64,000 nucleotides of DNA, from IMG/VR virus record IMGVR_UViG_3300017971_007886, positions 1 through 64,000 of that record; one strand, given 5' to 3'. The notes beneath the pieces were generated by a model. The model made no database searches and had not been told where the DNA came from. It worked only from the letters and a program-made list of their open reading frames with translations. The position numbers and the translations under genes were made by a program. The stretch comes from a virus. Of the stretch, positions 8,173 to 17,041 are shown piece by piece (within the stretch, counting starts at the first letter, position 1; each line of letters opens with the position of its first letter).

Positions 8173-10146
8173 ATGCCACTACAATCACGTTCGCAATTCA
8201 ATCAGGTGGATGTGCCGATACGGTACATTACCGAGGCCGGTCCAGCCGAGCAGTTGTGTCAGGAGTTGATGCGACAACCTCTGGCCGCTTGGGATACTGA
8301 GACCGTAGGCCACAATGTCAAGAAAGAGTCACCCGTAGGGAAGGCCCGTTGCGTCTTGTTCTCTGTGTGCTTCAACGAGGATGAGGCGTTCGCCGTCAAG
8401 AACTATGGCAACCAGGAGGGGATGATCAAAATCTTCAAGCCCTGGTTCGAGAGCGAGCGGTGTCAGAAGCTCACTCACAATGGGAAGTACGACAACCATG
8501 TCATGGAGAATCATGGCATCAAGGTCCGTGGGAACGTGTTCGATTCCGTTATCGGTACATGGCTCCTCGACGAGAACCTTCCGAAGGCCCTGGAAGAGCA
8601 GGTTCTTCACCACTTCAGCGAGAAGTACCCGACGTTCTCTCAGACCTTTCGCTATAGGCCATTGGTCAAGAGCGGGAAGCGTCGGATGAAGGCGTACAAG
8701 ACAGCAGACCTCACTGAGGTTCTGTTGGACCCATCGAGTCCGTTGCATCAGCCTGTGAAGGCGGCGAAGTACGCCGGGAAGGATGCGTGGTTGCAGTACC
8801 GTCTCGGGTTGTACGTGCGGGACTCTCTCACGCAGGTCCAGTGGTACCGGGACTATTCGATGTTGGACTACTACAACAAGGTCGAGCATCCCTATCAGGA
8901 CGCCCTCTATGACATGGAGCGGGTTGGTACCCGAATCGACATTGGCTACCTCGGAGAGTTGTCCGAGATGTGGGTCAAGGAGATGGAGGAGTGTCGCATC
9001 GAGTTCATGGAGCGTGCGGTAGAGATGGGTGCGCCGCAGTCCGTTCTTCGTGAACTCAACATGGGTAGTAGTCAGCAGTTGGCCGAGTTGTTCTACGGAA
9101 TGTTGGAGATGCCCGCAGGTCGTCAGACCAAGAAAGGGTTCTCTGTTGATGATGCGGAGCTGGAGCGATTGGAGAACGCCGGGTTCGACATCGTGACATC
9201 GCTTCGTCGGATCAACTCATTGGAGAAACTGAGAGGGACGTACTCGGACACCCTACCGCTTCAGGCCGACAAGGATGGGCGGGTTCATACGTCGTTCAAT
9301 CAGACGGGTACCGTCACTGGCCGGTTGAGTTCTAGCAACCCCAACCTTCAGAACATTCCTATTCGTAGTGCCGATGGCGCTCTCATTCGTGAGGCGTTCA
9401 TTCCTACGGACGGGTACAAGATGATCGACTCCGACCTTTCGCAGATCGAGTTGCGTCTCATGGCCCACATGAGCCAGGACGGTCGGATGATTGAGGGCTT
9501 CAACTCAGGCGAGGACTTCCACGCCCTCACGGCCAAGGGCATGTATCCTCAGTTGGCCGACAAGTCGGTGAAGGAGATCAAGAAGCATCACAGCGAGGAG
9601 CGTGGTCGAGGTAAGACACTCAACTTTGGCATCCAGTACGGTATGGGTCCAGGGAAGTTGTCGAAGGATTGGGGCGTGTCCATGGACGAGGCCCGCAAGA
9701 TTCTTCAGTCGTACCACCGGACCTACCCCAACATTGGTACCTTCAAACGGCACTCGTTGATGTTCGCGAGGACGAACGGATTTGTCAGAACGCTTCTGAG
9801 GCGGTATAGACATCTTCACAACATCAATTCGAGTGACAAGATCGCACGGTCGTATGCCGAGCGAGAGGCGATCAGTTCCATCATTCAGGGGTCCGCAGCG
9901 GACATCTTGAAGATGGCCATGATCCTCGTCCACCGGGACGAACGCCTCAAGAAGATGGGCTACCGAATGTTGATTCAGGTTCACGACGAAATCCTTGGTG
10001 AGGCACCGATGCGACAGGCGGTCAAGGCCCAGAAGATTGTTGAAGGCTACATGGAGAATCCGTACAAACACTTTGGTATGAAGCCACTTTGCATCCCCAC
10101 TCCTGCCGAGGGTAGTGCGGCGATGTGTTGGGCCGAGGCACACTGA
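8173..10146 (+). CDS. Family A DNA polymerase with 3'-5' exonuclease
   Basis: 657 residues from the ATG at 8173 (site GGAGAGAGC), preferred to an in-frame start 48 bases upstream. The DnaQ-like exonuclease motifs are WDTE (D41, E43), HNGKYDN and YAGKDA. The polymerase motif A is DSDLSQIELR at about 419, motif B KTLNFGIQYG at about 480 and motif C QVHDE at about 601. It is the replicative polymerase of the phage. No 5'-3' exonuclease domain is present. Confidence 0.95.
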   Translation: MPLQSRSQFNQVDVPIRYITEAGPAEQLCQELMRQPLAAWDTETVGHNVKKESPVGKARCVLFSVCFNEDEAFAVKNYGNQEGMIKIFKPWFESERCQKLTHNGKYDNHVMENHGIKVRGNVFDSVIGTWLLDENLPKALEEQVLHHFSEKYPTFSQTFRYRPLVKSGKRRMKAYKTADLTEVLLDPSSPLHQPVKAAKYAGKDAWLQYRLGLYVRDSLTQVQWYRDYSMLDYYNKVEHPYQDALYDMERVGTRIDIGYLGELSEMWVKEMEECRIEFMERAVEMGAPQSVLRELNMGSSQQLAELFYGMLEMPAGRQTKKGFSVDDAELERLENAGFDIVTSLRRINSLEKLRGTYSDTLPLQADKDGRVHTSFNQTGTVTGRLSSSNPNLQNIPIRSADGALIREAFIPTDGYKMIDSDLSQIELRLMAHMSQDGRMIEGFNSGEDFHALTAKGMYPQLADKSVKEIKKHHSEERGRGKTLNFGIQYGMGPGKLSKDWGVSMDEARKILQSYHRTYPNIGTFKRHSLMFARTNGFVRTLLRRYRHLHNINSSDKIARSYAEREAISSIIQGSAADILKMAMILVHRDERLKKMGYRMLIQVHDEILGEAPMRQAVKAQKIVEGYMENPYKHFGMKPLCIPTPAEGSAAMCWAEAH

Positions 10147-10147
10147 C

Positions 10148-11050
10148 ATGCCAAAGATCGAGTACGTCAGCAAGAAGTTCAACACCAACACGTATCAGCT
10201 CATTCTTCAGGCGAACGAGATCATCGAGGAGTATCAATCGCAGGGATACTCGTTGACTCTTCGTCAGTTGTACTACCAGTTTGTGGCGAGGGATATCATC
10301 CCCAACAAGCAGACGGAGTACAAACGCCTTGGGTCGGTCATCAACGATGCACGACTCGCGGGGATGATCGACTGGTACGCCATCGAGGACAGGACTCGAA
10401 ATCTTGCATCACTCCCCCACTGGGACGGGCCACAGGACATCGTGGAATCGTGCTCTACTCAGTTTCGATACGATATGTGGGAGGATCAGCGGTGCAGGGT
10501 CGAGGTTTGGGTGGAGAAAGAGGCGTTGGCCGGGGTGTTCTCCCGCGTCTGTACCGAGCTGGACATTCCGTACTTCAGTTGTCGTGGGTACGTGTCGCAG
10601 TCTGAGATGTGGGTCGCGGCCCAGCGACTTCAGAAGTACATCGAAGATGGGCAGTGGGCCTTGATTCTCCACTTTGGAGACCATGACCCGAGCGGAATCG
10701 ACATGACCCGCGACATTCGAGATAGGCTGTCCACGTTCTGGGCCGACTCGGTTGAGGTTCGTCGCATCGCGTTGAACATGGATCAGATCGATGAGCACAG
10801 TCCTCCACCAAATCCGGCCAAGGTGACAGACTCCCGGTTTCGGGGGTATTGTGCCCGATACGGTGATGATTCGTGGGAGCTGGATGCGTTGGAGCCTGCC
10901 GTTCTGGCCGGTCTAGTCCGACAGGAAGTGTCAGAGCTTGTCGATGAGGAGAAGTGGGACGCCAGAGCGAAGTTGCAGGAAGAGGGTAGGAAGGATTTGA
11001 AACTCGTTGCGAAGAAGTGGCCCAAGGTACTTGAGGCTATTCGCCACTAG
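10148..11050 (+). CDS. Toprim-domain protein, topoisomerase VI A-like
   Basis: 300 residues from the ATG at 10148. Residues near VEVWVEKEAL (acidic) and the later LHFGDHDPSGIDM match the Glu and DxD signatures of a Toprim fold like that of Spo11/TopoVI-A. The N-terminus (LTLRQLYYQFVARD) is typical of a conserved phage family of unknown function. It could cut or nick DNA during replication or recombination; this is inference. It lies between polA and the methyltransferase. Confidence 0.6.
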   Translation: MPKIEYVSKKFNTNTYQLILQANEIIEEYQSQGYSLTLRQLYYQFVARDIIPNKQTEYKRLGSVINDARLAGMIDWYAIEDRTRNLASLPHWDGPQDIVESCSTQFRYDMWEDQRCRVEVWVEKEALAGVFSRVCTELDIPYFSCRGYVSQSEMWVAAQRLQKYIEDGQWALILHFGDHDPSGIDMTRDIRDRLSTFWADSVEVRRIALNMDQIDEHSPPPNPAKVTDSRFRGYCARYGDDSWELDALEPAVLAGLVRQEVSELVDEEKWDARAKLQEEGRKDLKLVAKKWPKVLEAIRH

Positions 11051-11059
11051 GAGGAGACA

Positions 11060-11443
11060 ATGGCAAACGTAAATCTGAAAGAAGTGATCGAGCACCTGGG
11101 CCAGGTCCGCGTACCAGAGCGGCCCACGTCGGAAGTGCTGATTGGTCGTGTAGAGGATGTGGGAATCCTTCGGGAGGTCCACAAGACGGAGGAGATGGGT
11201 AGGGCAGTCGAAGCGGCGGCCCGCGAGGCCCACCAGGCGATGATCAAACTGGTCGCTGCCCGTGAGTCCTTCGAGGTTCAACAGCAGGGTATGTGGTCTG
11301 AGATCCAGAAGGAGATCCCGGTGGTTCAACAGCAGGGCCACTACTCCGTCAACCCGATCACTGGCGACGTGTTCGAGCTGACGTTCAAGGGGTGTACTGG
11401 TTGTCAGGAAGAGGAACATTGTGTCCCGAAGCATCTCAACTAG
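11060..11443 (+). CDS. Hypothetical protein
   Basis: 127 residues with a strong site (AGGAGGAGAC). A long helical centre (MGRAVEAAAREAHQAMIKLV) is followed by a C-terminal CTGCxxxEHC cluster that may bind metal. No family recognised. It is cotranscribed with the methyltransferase gene nine bases downstream. Confidence 0.7.
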   Translation: MANVNLKEVIEHLGQVRVPERPTSEVLIGRVEDVGILREVHKTEEMGRAVEAAAREAHQAMIKLVAARESFEVQQQGMWSEIQKEIPVVQQQGHYSVNPITGDVFELTFKGCTGCQEEEHCVPKHLN

Positions 11444-11452
11444 GAGGGCCGA

Positions 11453-12205
11453 ATGTCTTCCACACGGAGAGGTAGCAAGAGGAGACACGCCAACGATGAC
11501 TACCAGACTCCGTGGCCGTTTGCTGCTCAGATTGCCGAGAGATTGGTCAAGGACGGATTGCTCCAACCGGGGATGCGGGTACTCGAACCGGCAGCCGGGG
11601 AGGGGCGACTTCTACGATGTGTCCAGCATTACTGCCCGGAGGTAGGACGACTGCGGGCCGTAGAGTTGAATCCCAGGTACATGGAGGGCTTGATGGAGTA
11701 TCGCCCAGCGATGGGCGACTTCACCTCCTGGGTGACGCTTGAGAAGTTCGATCTGATACTCACCAATCCGCCGTTCTCTCTGACGGAGCAGTTCATCCGT
11801 CGCGGGGTGTCATTGTTGGCCCCTGGCGGTAGGCTCATCCTCCTTCAACGTCTCGCGTTGATGGCCGGGAAGGACCGCCAGGATTATCTGTGGCGCGTGC
11901 AGGAGTACGACAGGTTGTACGTCTGTTCGAGCCGCCCAAATTTCATTGTGGGTGTGAAGGGCAAGAGCGGAGACTCAGCCGACTACGGTTGGTATGGCTT
12001 CGTCTCTCCTATGGAAGCCCCAGCCCTTGGGCGTCGGTCAGACCGACCTCGGACTGTGACGATCACTCACCTACGCAAACCAAAGGAGGTTGACCCGTGC
12101 CTATTAGCACCAAAAAGAAGAAGGTTCCAGCCAAAGGGCTTACTGCCAAAAAGAAGACCACCAAAAAGAAGACACGGACTGTCAGCCGCAAGAAGGACGC
12201 GATAG
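11453..12205 (+). CDS. Class I SAM-dependent DNA methyltransferase
   Basis: 250 residues. SAM-binding motif I is LEPAAGEGR near residue 44 and the catalytic motif IV is TNPPF near residue 105, the form found in N6-adenine and N4-cytosine enzymes. The target is unknown. The last 36 codons overlap the start of recA by 109 bases in another frame and encode an Arg/Lys-rich tail, so the functional protein may effectively end near residue 215. It would add a second layer of DNA modification beside the 7-deazaguanine genes. Confidence 0.8.
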   Translation: MSSTRRGSKRRHANDDYQTPWPFAAQIAERLVKDGLLQPGMRVLEPAAGEGRLLRCVQHYCPEVGRLRAVELNPRYMEGLMEYRPAMGDFTSWVTLEKFDLILTNPPFSLTEQFIRRGVSLLAPGGRLILLQRLALMAGKDRQDYLWRVQEYDRLYVCSSRPNFIVGVKGKSGDSADYGWYGFVSPMEAPALGRRSDRPRTVTITHLRKPKEVDPCLLAPKRRRFQPKGLLPKRRPPKRRHGLSAARRTR

Positions 12206-13377
12206 ACCTTCTCCTGGCCTCGATCAACAAAGAGCTGAAGGACGGTGGGTCCGTTCAACGTGGGGAGGAGATCACCTACCTCAACTTCGAGCGCATCCCG
12301 TCAGGGTCACTTGGTCTCGACATCATCATGGGTGGAGGGATACCCCGGTCAGCCATCACGCAGTACAAGGGGATCGAGTCTGCGGCGAAGACCACGATGG
12401 CCATGCACGCCTTCTCCATTCGTCAACGAGAAGGGGAAGACGTGGCCTGGGCAGCCTCGGAGGGGTTCGATAAGAAGTGGGCCAGGAAGAACGGGTGCTT
12501 CATCCCCTACAATGAGAAGGAGCTGGAACTACTTGTGAGGAACGGGAAGTTGCGGTCGGCTTCTCATGCCCAGGAGTTCGCGGAGAGGTACTTGGCCAAG
12601 CATGACGGTTGGGGAACGTTCAGTTTGGTACAAACCAGGTCTAGCCCCAAGCTGTTGGAGGTGGCCTCTCAGTTGGTGCGTGCGGGCCTCTATGGCCTGG
12701 TTGCCCTCGACAGTGCGGGCGCTCTCATCTCTGACGAGGATGATGAGAAGGAGGTAGGGGATGCTACCCGCGTGGGTGGTAACGCTAAGATCATCACGCA
12801 CTTCGTCAACAAGGTGCGGAAGTCTTTCAACGCGGGCGTGCCCTCGACCAAGGATGTGAATGGCAAAACGATCAAGTGTACTACGCCCAACCAAACGGCT
12901 GTCATCGTCATCAACCAGGTGCGTGACAGGATCGGGGCGTGGTCTCCGCGTGGTACTCCCGAACCGGAGGCAGGCGGCGGGTATGGTCTCAAACACGGGA
13001 AGGACATCGACATTCGCTTCTCGAAGGGAGACCTCCTGACTGTCAGCGTGCGAGGGCAGAAGATCGTGTACGGTAGGCAGGTCAAGGCGAAGTGCGAGAA
13101 GAACAAGACCGCCGCCCCGTACCGTCAGGCGTCCTGGTACCTCTACTTCAAGAGCTATAAGGATGAGGGGATCAAGTCGGGTACGATTGACCTGGCAGAC
13201 GAGGTTCTACAGTACGGTCGGTACTACGGTCTCATCGAGCAGTCGGGCCACTTCTACAACATCGAAGGTGAGAAACTGAATGGGGCCGAGGCGGCAGTGA
13301 TGTTCCTACGAGAACAGCCCGAAATCCTGACCGCGTACCGCCAGACCATACTCGAACTCGCAGGCCAGGGAGAGTGA
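12097..13377 (+). CDS. recA: RecA-like recombinase
   Basis: 426 residues starting at a GTG with the site AAAGGAGG. The first 30 residues are a Lys-rich extension. The core RecA domain has the P-loop region KGIESAAKTT (RecA has GPESSGKTT), so the glycine before the catalytic Lys is Ala. The Walker B is GLVALDSAGAL. Strand-exchange recombination and repair of phage DNA is the expected role. The next gene starts immediately after the stop. Confidence 0.85.
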   Translation: MPISTKKKKVPAKGLTAKKKTTKKKTRTVSRKKDAIDLLLASINKELKDGGSVQRGEEITYLNFERIPSGSLGLDIIMGGGIPRSAITQYKGIESAAKTTMAMHAFSIRQREGEDVAWAASEGFDKKWARKNGCFIPYNEKELELLVRNGKLRSASHAQEFAERYLAKHDGWGTFSLVQTRSSPKLLEVASQLVRAGLYGLVALDSAGALISDEDDEKEVGDATRVGGNAKIITHFVNKVRKSFNAGVPSTKDVNGKTIKCTTPNQTAVIVINQVRDRIGAWSPRGTPEPEAGGGYGLKHGKDIDIRFSKGDLLTVSVRGQKIVYGRQVKAKCEKNKTAAPYRQASWYLYFKSYKDEGIKSGTIDLADEVLQYGRYYGLIEQSGHFYNIEGEKLNGAEAAVMFLREQPEILTAYRQTILELAGQGE

Positions 13378-13638
13378 GTGCGAGGAAAGAAACGTATATC
13401 CACCGAGGCAATCTCTCGGTGGAGAGAGTTGCGTGCGGCCAAGGTGCCAGCGGGCAGCGCCAATCGAGAGATGGCCGCGCTCAGAAGATTCCTACTCGAC
13501 ATAGGACAGTGGCGAGTAGTTTACGAGGAGCAATCCAATGTCTCAGAAGTCAACAAAGAAGGTAGTGCTGGAAGTGGTGGAGCGGGCGACGGGGAACGTG
13601 GTTCACACCCTGGAGACGACCAAGCTGAAGGTGGATAA
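13378..13638 (+). CDS. Hypothetical basic protein
   Basis: 86 residues from a GTG directly after the recA stop. The first ~52 residues (STEAISRWRELRAAKVPAG and on) look like real protein. The last 30 are Gly/Ser rich and overlap the next small gene in another frame, as if the reading frame had simply run on. Function unknown. Confidence 0.5.
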   Translation: MRGKKRISTEAISRWRELRAAKVPAGSANREMAALRRFLLDIGQWRVVYEEQSNVSEVNKEGSAGSGGAGDGERGSHPGDDQAEGG

Positions 13639-13702
13639 GGTCGTCAGGGGTATGCTTCACCAGATGGACGTGGAACGGTACTACGTGAGGGAGCAACCAT
13701 GA
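13538..13702 (+). CDS. Small hypothetical protein
   Basis: 54 residues, start ATG after ACGAGGAGCAATCC. The sequence (MSQKSTKKVVLEVVERATG and on, ending VERYYVREQP) has beta-like alternation and looks coding. It overlaps the previous frame by 101 bases and the ligase start by four (ATGA). Confidence 0.65.
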   Translation: MSQKSTKKVVLEVVERATGNVVHTLETTKLKVDKVVRGMLHQMDVERYYVREQP

Positions 13703-14598
13703 CGATTACGAAACCGATGTTAGCCGCCTCACTGGATACGCTGGAGTCAATCGTGTACCCGGTGTTGGCGAGTCCGAAGATCGACGGTATCCGTTGCCTC
13801 AAGGTAGGCGGCAAGGCCGTCAGTAGGAAGTTCAAGGACATCCAGAACCACTACATTCGGAAGATGCTGTCCAAGATCCTGCCCGAGGGATCGGACGGTG
13901 AGATCGTTGTGGGCGACACGTTCCAAGAGACATCCTCGGCAGTGATGAGTCACGATGGCGAGCCCAACTTCACGTTCTGCATGTTCGACCTCGTTCAAGG
14001 GAACCTGGAGGAGCCTTTTCAGAGTCGCATCTACCACGCGGGACAGTGGATACAGTCGAATGATTGTGAGCTTGACGTACTGAGTCACGTCAACTTGGTG
14101 CCACACGTCGAGATCCGAAACGAAGAGGAACTGCTTGCCTACGAGGCCGACATCTTGGAGTTGGGGTATGAGGGAGTGATGCTGCGATCTCCTCATGGGC
14201 CGTACAAGTGTGGGCGGTCTACCTTGAAACAGGGGTACCTCGTGAAGCTCAAGCGATTCGTGGATGGCGAGGCCGAGATTCTTAGCATCACCGAGATGAT
14301 GGAGAACAAGAACACCGCCGAGACTGACGAGCTGGGGTACACGAAGCGGTCTGGACACCAAGCCAACTTCGTAGGCAAGAACACTCTCGGTTCGTTTCAG
14401 GTGATGGACTTGGAGACCGGGATCGAGTTTGATATTGGTACCGGGGAAGGATTGACCCAGGAACTTCGGAAGGAGCTGTGGGAGATGGGAGACGAGTTGG
14501 TAGGCAAGATCATCAAGTACAAGTCTCAGCCTACTGGTGTGAAGACCGCTCCCCGGTTCCCCGTGTTCCTTGGGTTCAGAGACCCGGGCGATATGTGA
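13699..14598 (+). CDS. ATP-dependent DNA ligase
   Basis: 299 residues. The nucleotidyltransferase motif I is SPKIDGIR, with Lys27 as the AMP-accepting residue. Later motifs are FCMFDL, YEGVMLR and YLVKLKRF (motif V Lys). The length is like T7-type minimal ligases. It seals Okazaki fragments and nicks. It is coupled to the upstream small gene by ATGA, and the next gene's site overlaps its stop. Confidence 0.9.
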   Translation: MTITKPMLAASLDTLESIVYPVLASPKIDGIRCLKVGGKAVSRKFKDIQNHYIRKMLSKILPEGSDGEIVVGDTFQETSSAVMSHDGEPNFTFCMFDLVQGNLEEPFQSRIYHAGQWIQSNDCELDVLSHVNLVPHVEIRNEEELLAYEADILELGYEGVMLRSPHGPYKCGRSTLKQGYLVKLKRFVDGEAEILSITEMMENKNTAETDELGYTKRSGHQANFVGKNTLGSFQVMDLETGIEFDIGTGEGLTQELRKELWEMGDELVGKIIKYKSQPTGVKTAPRFPVFLGFRDPGDM

Positions 14599-14609
14599 TG
14601 GAGGAGAGA

Positions 14610-14990
14610 ATGTACGCAGTCTATATCGCCGGGCCGTTCCGTGCGAAGAATGGGTGGGAGCTGACAAAGAACGTGAGGAAGGCCGAGGACGCGATTGGCG
14701 ATTTGATGATCATCCCCGATGTGCTCCCTGTTTGCCCTCATACCATGTTCAAGAACTTCGACCGCACCAAGAACGACAAGTTCTGGATCGATGCCACGCT
14801 GGAGTTGATGCGTCGGTGCGACTCGGTTCTGGTACTCGAAGGGCATGAACATTCTGAAGGTACTAAGGGGGAGATTGCCGAAGCCAAGCGTTTGGGCATC
14901 CCCGTTTTCTATCGTACCACCGAGGTATTCAACTGGGTGGGCGAGAGGCTGGCCAATGAGACTTCGGACAATTCCAACTCTGGCTGCTAG
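14610..14990 (+). CDS. DUF4406 / nucleoside deoxyribosyltransferase-like protein
   Basis: 126 residues from the ATG at 14610 behind GATGGAGGAGAG. It begins MYAVYIAGPFR, the Tyr-Ile-Ala-Gly-Pro start typical of DUF4406 and nucleoside 2-deoxyribosyltransferase-like folds. It has VLVLEGHEHSEGTKGEIAEA, matching the conserved substrate-binding helix. It probably acts on nucleosides or nucleotides, which could matter for modified-base supply. The exact reaction is unknown. Confidence 0.75.
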   Translation: MYAVYIAGPFRAKNGWELTKNVRKAEDAIGDLMIIPDVLPVCPHTMFKNFDRTKNDKFWIDATLELMRRCDSVLVLEGHEHSEGTKGEIAEAKRLGIPVFYRTTEVFNWVGERLANETSDNSNSGC

Positions 14991-15042
14991 GAGGACGTAC
15001 CTGCGGGCCGCCAGTAAGTTGGGCATCAAGAATGGAGACACC

Positions 15043-15507
15043 ATGAGTGAGCAAGTCAAGAGGATGGGACGTAGAGCCCTGGACCTGGCGGGTATTGCCG
15101 CCCTGGTCACTGCCCTCACTTCGGCCTATGGCAACTTCAAGGGTGAGGACAAGAACAAACGGATGCAGAAGAGCATCTACAACATTCACAGCGAGCGTTT
15201 GGCAGTCATCGAGTACCGTCTCGACAGGATTGACCAAGCCTTGCAGATACCCCCAGCCACCGAGCGGGCGGCGGTACCCGTGCCCGCCAGCGACGAGGAT
15301 TTGGCTGTCGTGAAGTCGGCCAAACCTGTGCCCGTCTATGATCATCCACTCGCTGACGTGGAGGTAGAGGCCGATGCCGATGATATTGCGGAGGTCGGGG
15401 AAGTCGCACCCCTAGTTGCGTCACCGAAGCCTATGCGTGCCCCGTCCTTTGACGCAGTTCAGCGAGTCGTCGAGGGCGGGGGCGTGTTTGAACCAGCAAA
15501 GGAGTAA
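15043..15507 (+). CDS. Hypothetical protein with one hydrophobic segment
   Basis: 154 residues from the ATG at 15043. Residues ~13-30 (LDLAGIAALVTALTSAYG) form a possible membrane helix or amphipathic segment. A helical region and a long Ala/Pro/Val/Glu-rich linker follow. No family recognised. Membrane attachment is only a possibility. Confidence 0.6.
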   Translation: MSEQVKRMGRRALDLAGIAALVTALTSAYGNFKGEDKNKRMQKSIYNIHSERLAVIEYRLDRIDQALQIPPATERAAVPVPASDEDLAVVKSAKPVPVYDHPLADVEVEADADDIAEVGEVAPLVASPKPMRAPSFDAVQRVVEGGGVFEPAKE

Positions 15508-15510
15508 TTG

Positions 15511-15822
15511 ATGCCAGTACCAAGAAAAGGAAAGCCCCAGAAGTTGACCCGAGTACAGCAGTTGATCGTCGATGAGTGTCGATCCGTTGCCGACCTACTC
15601 CTGGCCAAGAACCGAGAGTATGGCAACTCCGCGATGGAGCCTATCGGTGTGTTCTCTGGTCTCACTGCCGAGGAGCAGATTGCGGTGCGTATCGACGACA
15701 AGTTGAAGCGCATCCAGACCACTCGTGAGATGGACGACACGGAGATCCATGAGGACACCGAGCTGGACCTCATTGGGTACCTCGTACTGATGCGGGTAGC
15801 CCGCATTGTGGAGAACGACTAA
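15511..15822 (+). CDS. DUF1599-like (nucleotide-modification-associated, MazG-like) protein
   Basis: 103 residues, site AAAGGAG. The pattern LLLAKNREYGNSAMEP, then RIDDKLKRIQTTRE and ELDLIGYLVLMR resembles DUF1599 (Nmad1), a helical family linked to modified-nucleotide gene sets and distantly like MazG pyrophosphatases. A TTG three bases upstream is an alternative start. In a phage with a 7-deazaguanine pathway it could act on nucleotides. That link is inference. Confidence 0.6.
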   Translation: MPVPRKGKPQKLTRVQQLIVDECRSVADLLLAKNREYGNSAMEPIGVFSGLTAEEQIAVRIDDKLKRIQTTREMDDTEIHEDTELDLIGYLVLMRVARIVEND

Positions 15823-16028
15823 TGGGCAAGATCGTGACGAGACCCTATACGAAAGCCTACGGGGACGGATGGGACCGTATTTGGGGGAAAGGAAAAGAGG
15901 CATGTCCCGACGAGACCTCCCAATCAAACGAGCCGAGCGCCAAGAGCGAGGACTCGTCAAGCAGTTCGGAGGAAGGCGACAGCCCGGAAGCGGAAACCAA
16001 TGGCACTCCCAAGGAGACGCCAAACTGA
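15822..16028 (+). CDS. Hypothetical small protein
   Basis: 68 residues, start overlapping the previous stop (TAATG). The N-terminus (MGKIVTRPYTKAYGDGWDRI) looks coding. From residue ~27 on it is Ser/Glu low complexity and overlaps the nuclease gene at 15902 by 127 bases in another frame. Probably a short real protein with a run-on tail. Confidence 0.45.
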   Translation: MGKIVTRPYTKAYGDGWDRIWGKGKEACPDETSQSNEPSAKSEDSSSSSEEGDSPEAETNGTPKETPN

Positions 16029-16222
16029 GCCGGTTCCTGGTTGAGGCCAAGTACACCGACAAGCAGCAGTACCCCCTCAAGAGACGTGAGATAGAAGCCC
16101 TCCGAAAGAAGGCCCTGTTCGAGCAACGTGAGTGGGCCTTACAGGTCGATCTGGGAGACCTCAGACTGGTGGTACTCCCGCTCTCGGCACTCGAAGAGTT
16201 AGAAGACCGAATTGACGAGTAG
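15902..16222 (+). CDS. PD-(D/E)XK nuclease, Hjc/resolvase-like
   Basis: 106 residues from the ATG at 15902 (site AAAAGAGG). The pattern RRQPGSGN, then GDAK (Asp39) and VEAK (Glu48, Lys50) matches the PD-(D/E)XK active site of Holliday junction resolvase-like phage nucleases, and the size fits. It probably resolves recombination or replication branches before packaging. An in-frame upstream extension to 15806 is unlikely. Confidence 0.7.
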   Translation: MSRRDLPIKRAERQERGLVKQFGGRRQPGSGNQWHSQGDAKLSRFLVEAKYTDKQQYPLKRREIEALRKKALFEQREWALQVDLGDLRLVVLPLSALEELEDRIDE

Positions 16223-16231
16223 GCGCGGTGA

Positions 16232-16246
16232 GCGGTATAGTACCGC
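16232..16246 (+). promoter_or_regulatory. Short perfect hairpin before the Cas4-like gene
   Basis: GCGGTA (16232-16237), a three-base loop TAG, then TACCGC (16241-16246). There is no U-run, so it is not an intrinsic terminator. It lies in the 60-base gap between the two nuclease genes and may mark RNA processing. Confidence 0.4.
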
Positions 16247-16282
16247 CAAGTCCGAAACGTAGTCCTAGTGAAGGAGCATGAG

Positions 16283-17041
16283 ATGTCACCATTACGGGGC
16301 GGCCTGTCATTGGCTATGAGGCCAAAGAAGACAGTCGCAAAGAAGCCCCTTTCCGAATCCGACGAGCCGCCCTCAGTGGTGGCCGAAGTTTTCAAAAGCA
16401 TCGACGATGATCAGAAGATGCGGGAGACCAGGTTCTTCCGCCCCTCTGGCATTGGTGGGTGCCTTCGGGAAGGATACTACCACTACCTCAAAACAGTGAA
16501 GAAACCAGAGAGGTTGCCTGCTCGAATCCAGTTGGTGTTCGACCAAGGCTCCTCGATTCACGAGATCGTTCAGAAGTGGTTGGGTAAGTCCCAACGATTC
16601 TTCTCGGCACACGAGGTCAACGTTTGGGTGCCCACCCTCGAAGTCTTTGGGCACGTTGACACTGTGATGATCGAGATGGCCTCGATGTACGCATTCATGG
16701 TGGAGGTCAAGTCCATCAACAGCGACGGGTTCAACCGTATCGCACGACCGAAAAGTGAACACAGGGCGCAAGCCAATTTGTACCTAGGGTTGTTGCGACG
16801 GTTGGCCCCGTGGTTGCAGCCTTGGTTCGTGGTCCTGTACTACAACAAGGACAACCAATCGCTGCGCGAGTTCAAGTGCCGGTTCAACCAAAAGCTGTTC
16901 GAGAAGTCGATGGCATGGTGTGCGGAGATCAAAGAGTACATCGACAACAACGACATCCCGCCCTACGATCCTCGCCGCTGTGATGAACAGATTTGCCGGT
17001 ACGTGGACATCTGCAAGAAGAACATGAAAGGGAGGAAGTGA
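16283..17041 (+). CDS. Cas4/RecB-like PD-(D/E)XK exonuclease
   Basis: 252 residues from the ATG at 16283 behind AAGGAG. The active-site residues are His93, Asp126 (FGHVDT) and Glu141-Lys143 (VEVKS). One Cys near the N-terminus (C60) and three near the C-terminus (C233, C238, C244) match the four-Cys iron-sulfur pattern of Cas4 and AddB-type nucleases. There are no cas1 or cas2 genes, so a recombination role is likelier than CRISPR adaptation. Confidence 0.75.
   Translation: MSPLRGGLSLAMRPKKTVAKKPLSESDEPPSVVAEVFKSIDDDQKMRETRFFRPSGIGGCLREGYYHYLKTVKKPERLPARIQLVFDQGSSIHEIVQKWLGKSQRFFSAHEVNVWVPTLEVFGHVDTVMIEMASMYAFMVEVKSINSDGFNRIARPKSEHRAQANLYLGLLRRLAPWLQPWFVVLYYNKDNQSLREFKCRFNQKLFEKSMAWCAEIKEYIDNNDIPPYDPRRCDEQICRYVDICKKNMKGRK

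Noticed and set aside
16283-17041. Cas4 as part of a CRISPR system
   Set aside because: No cas1, cas2 or array in the window; Cas4-like nucleases are common phage recombination enzymes.
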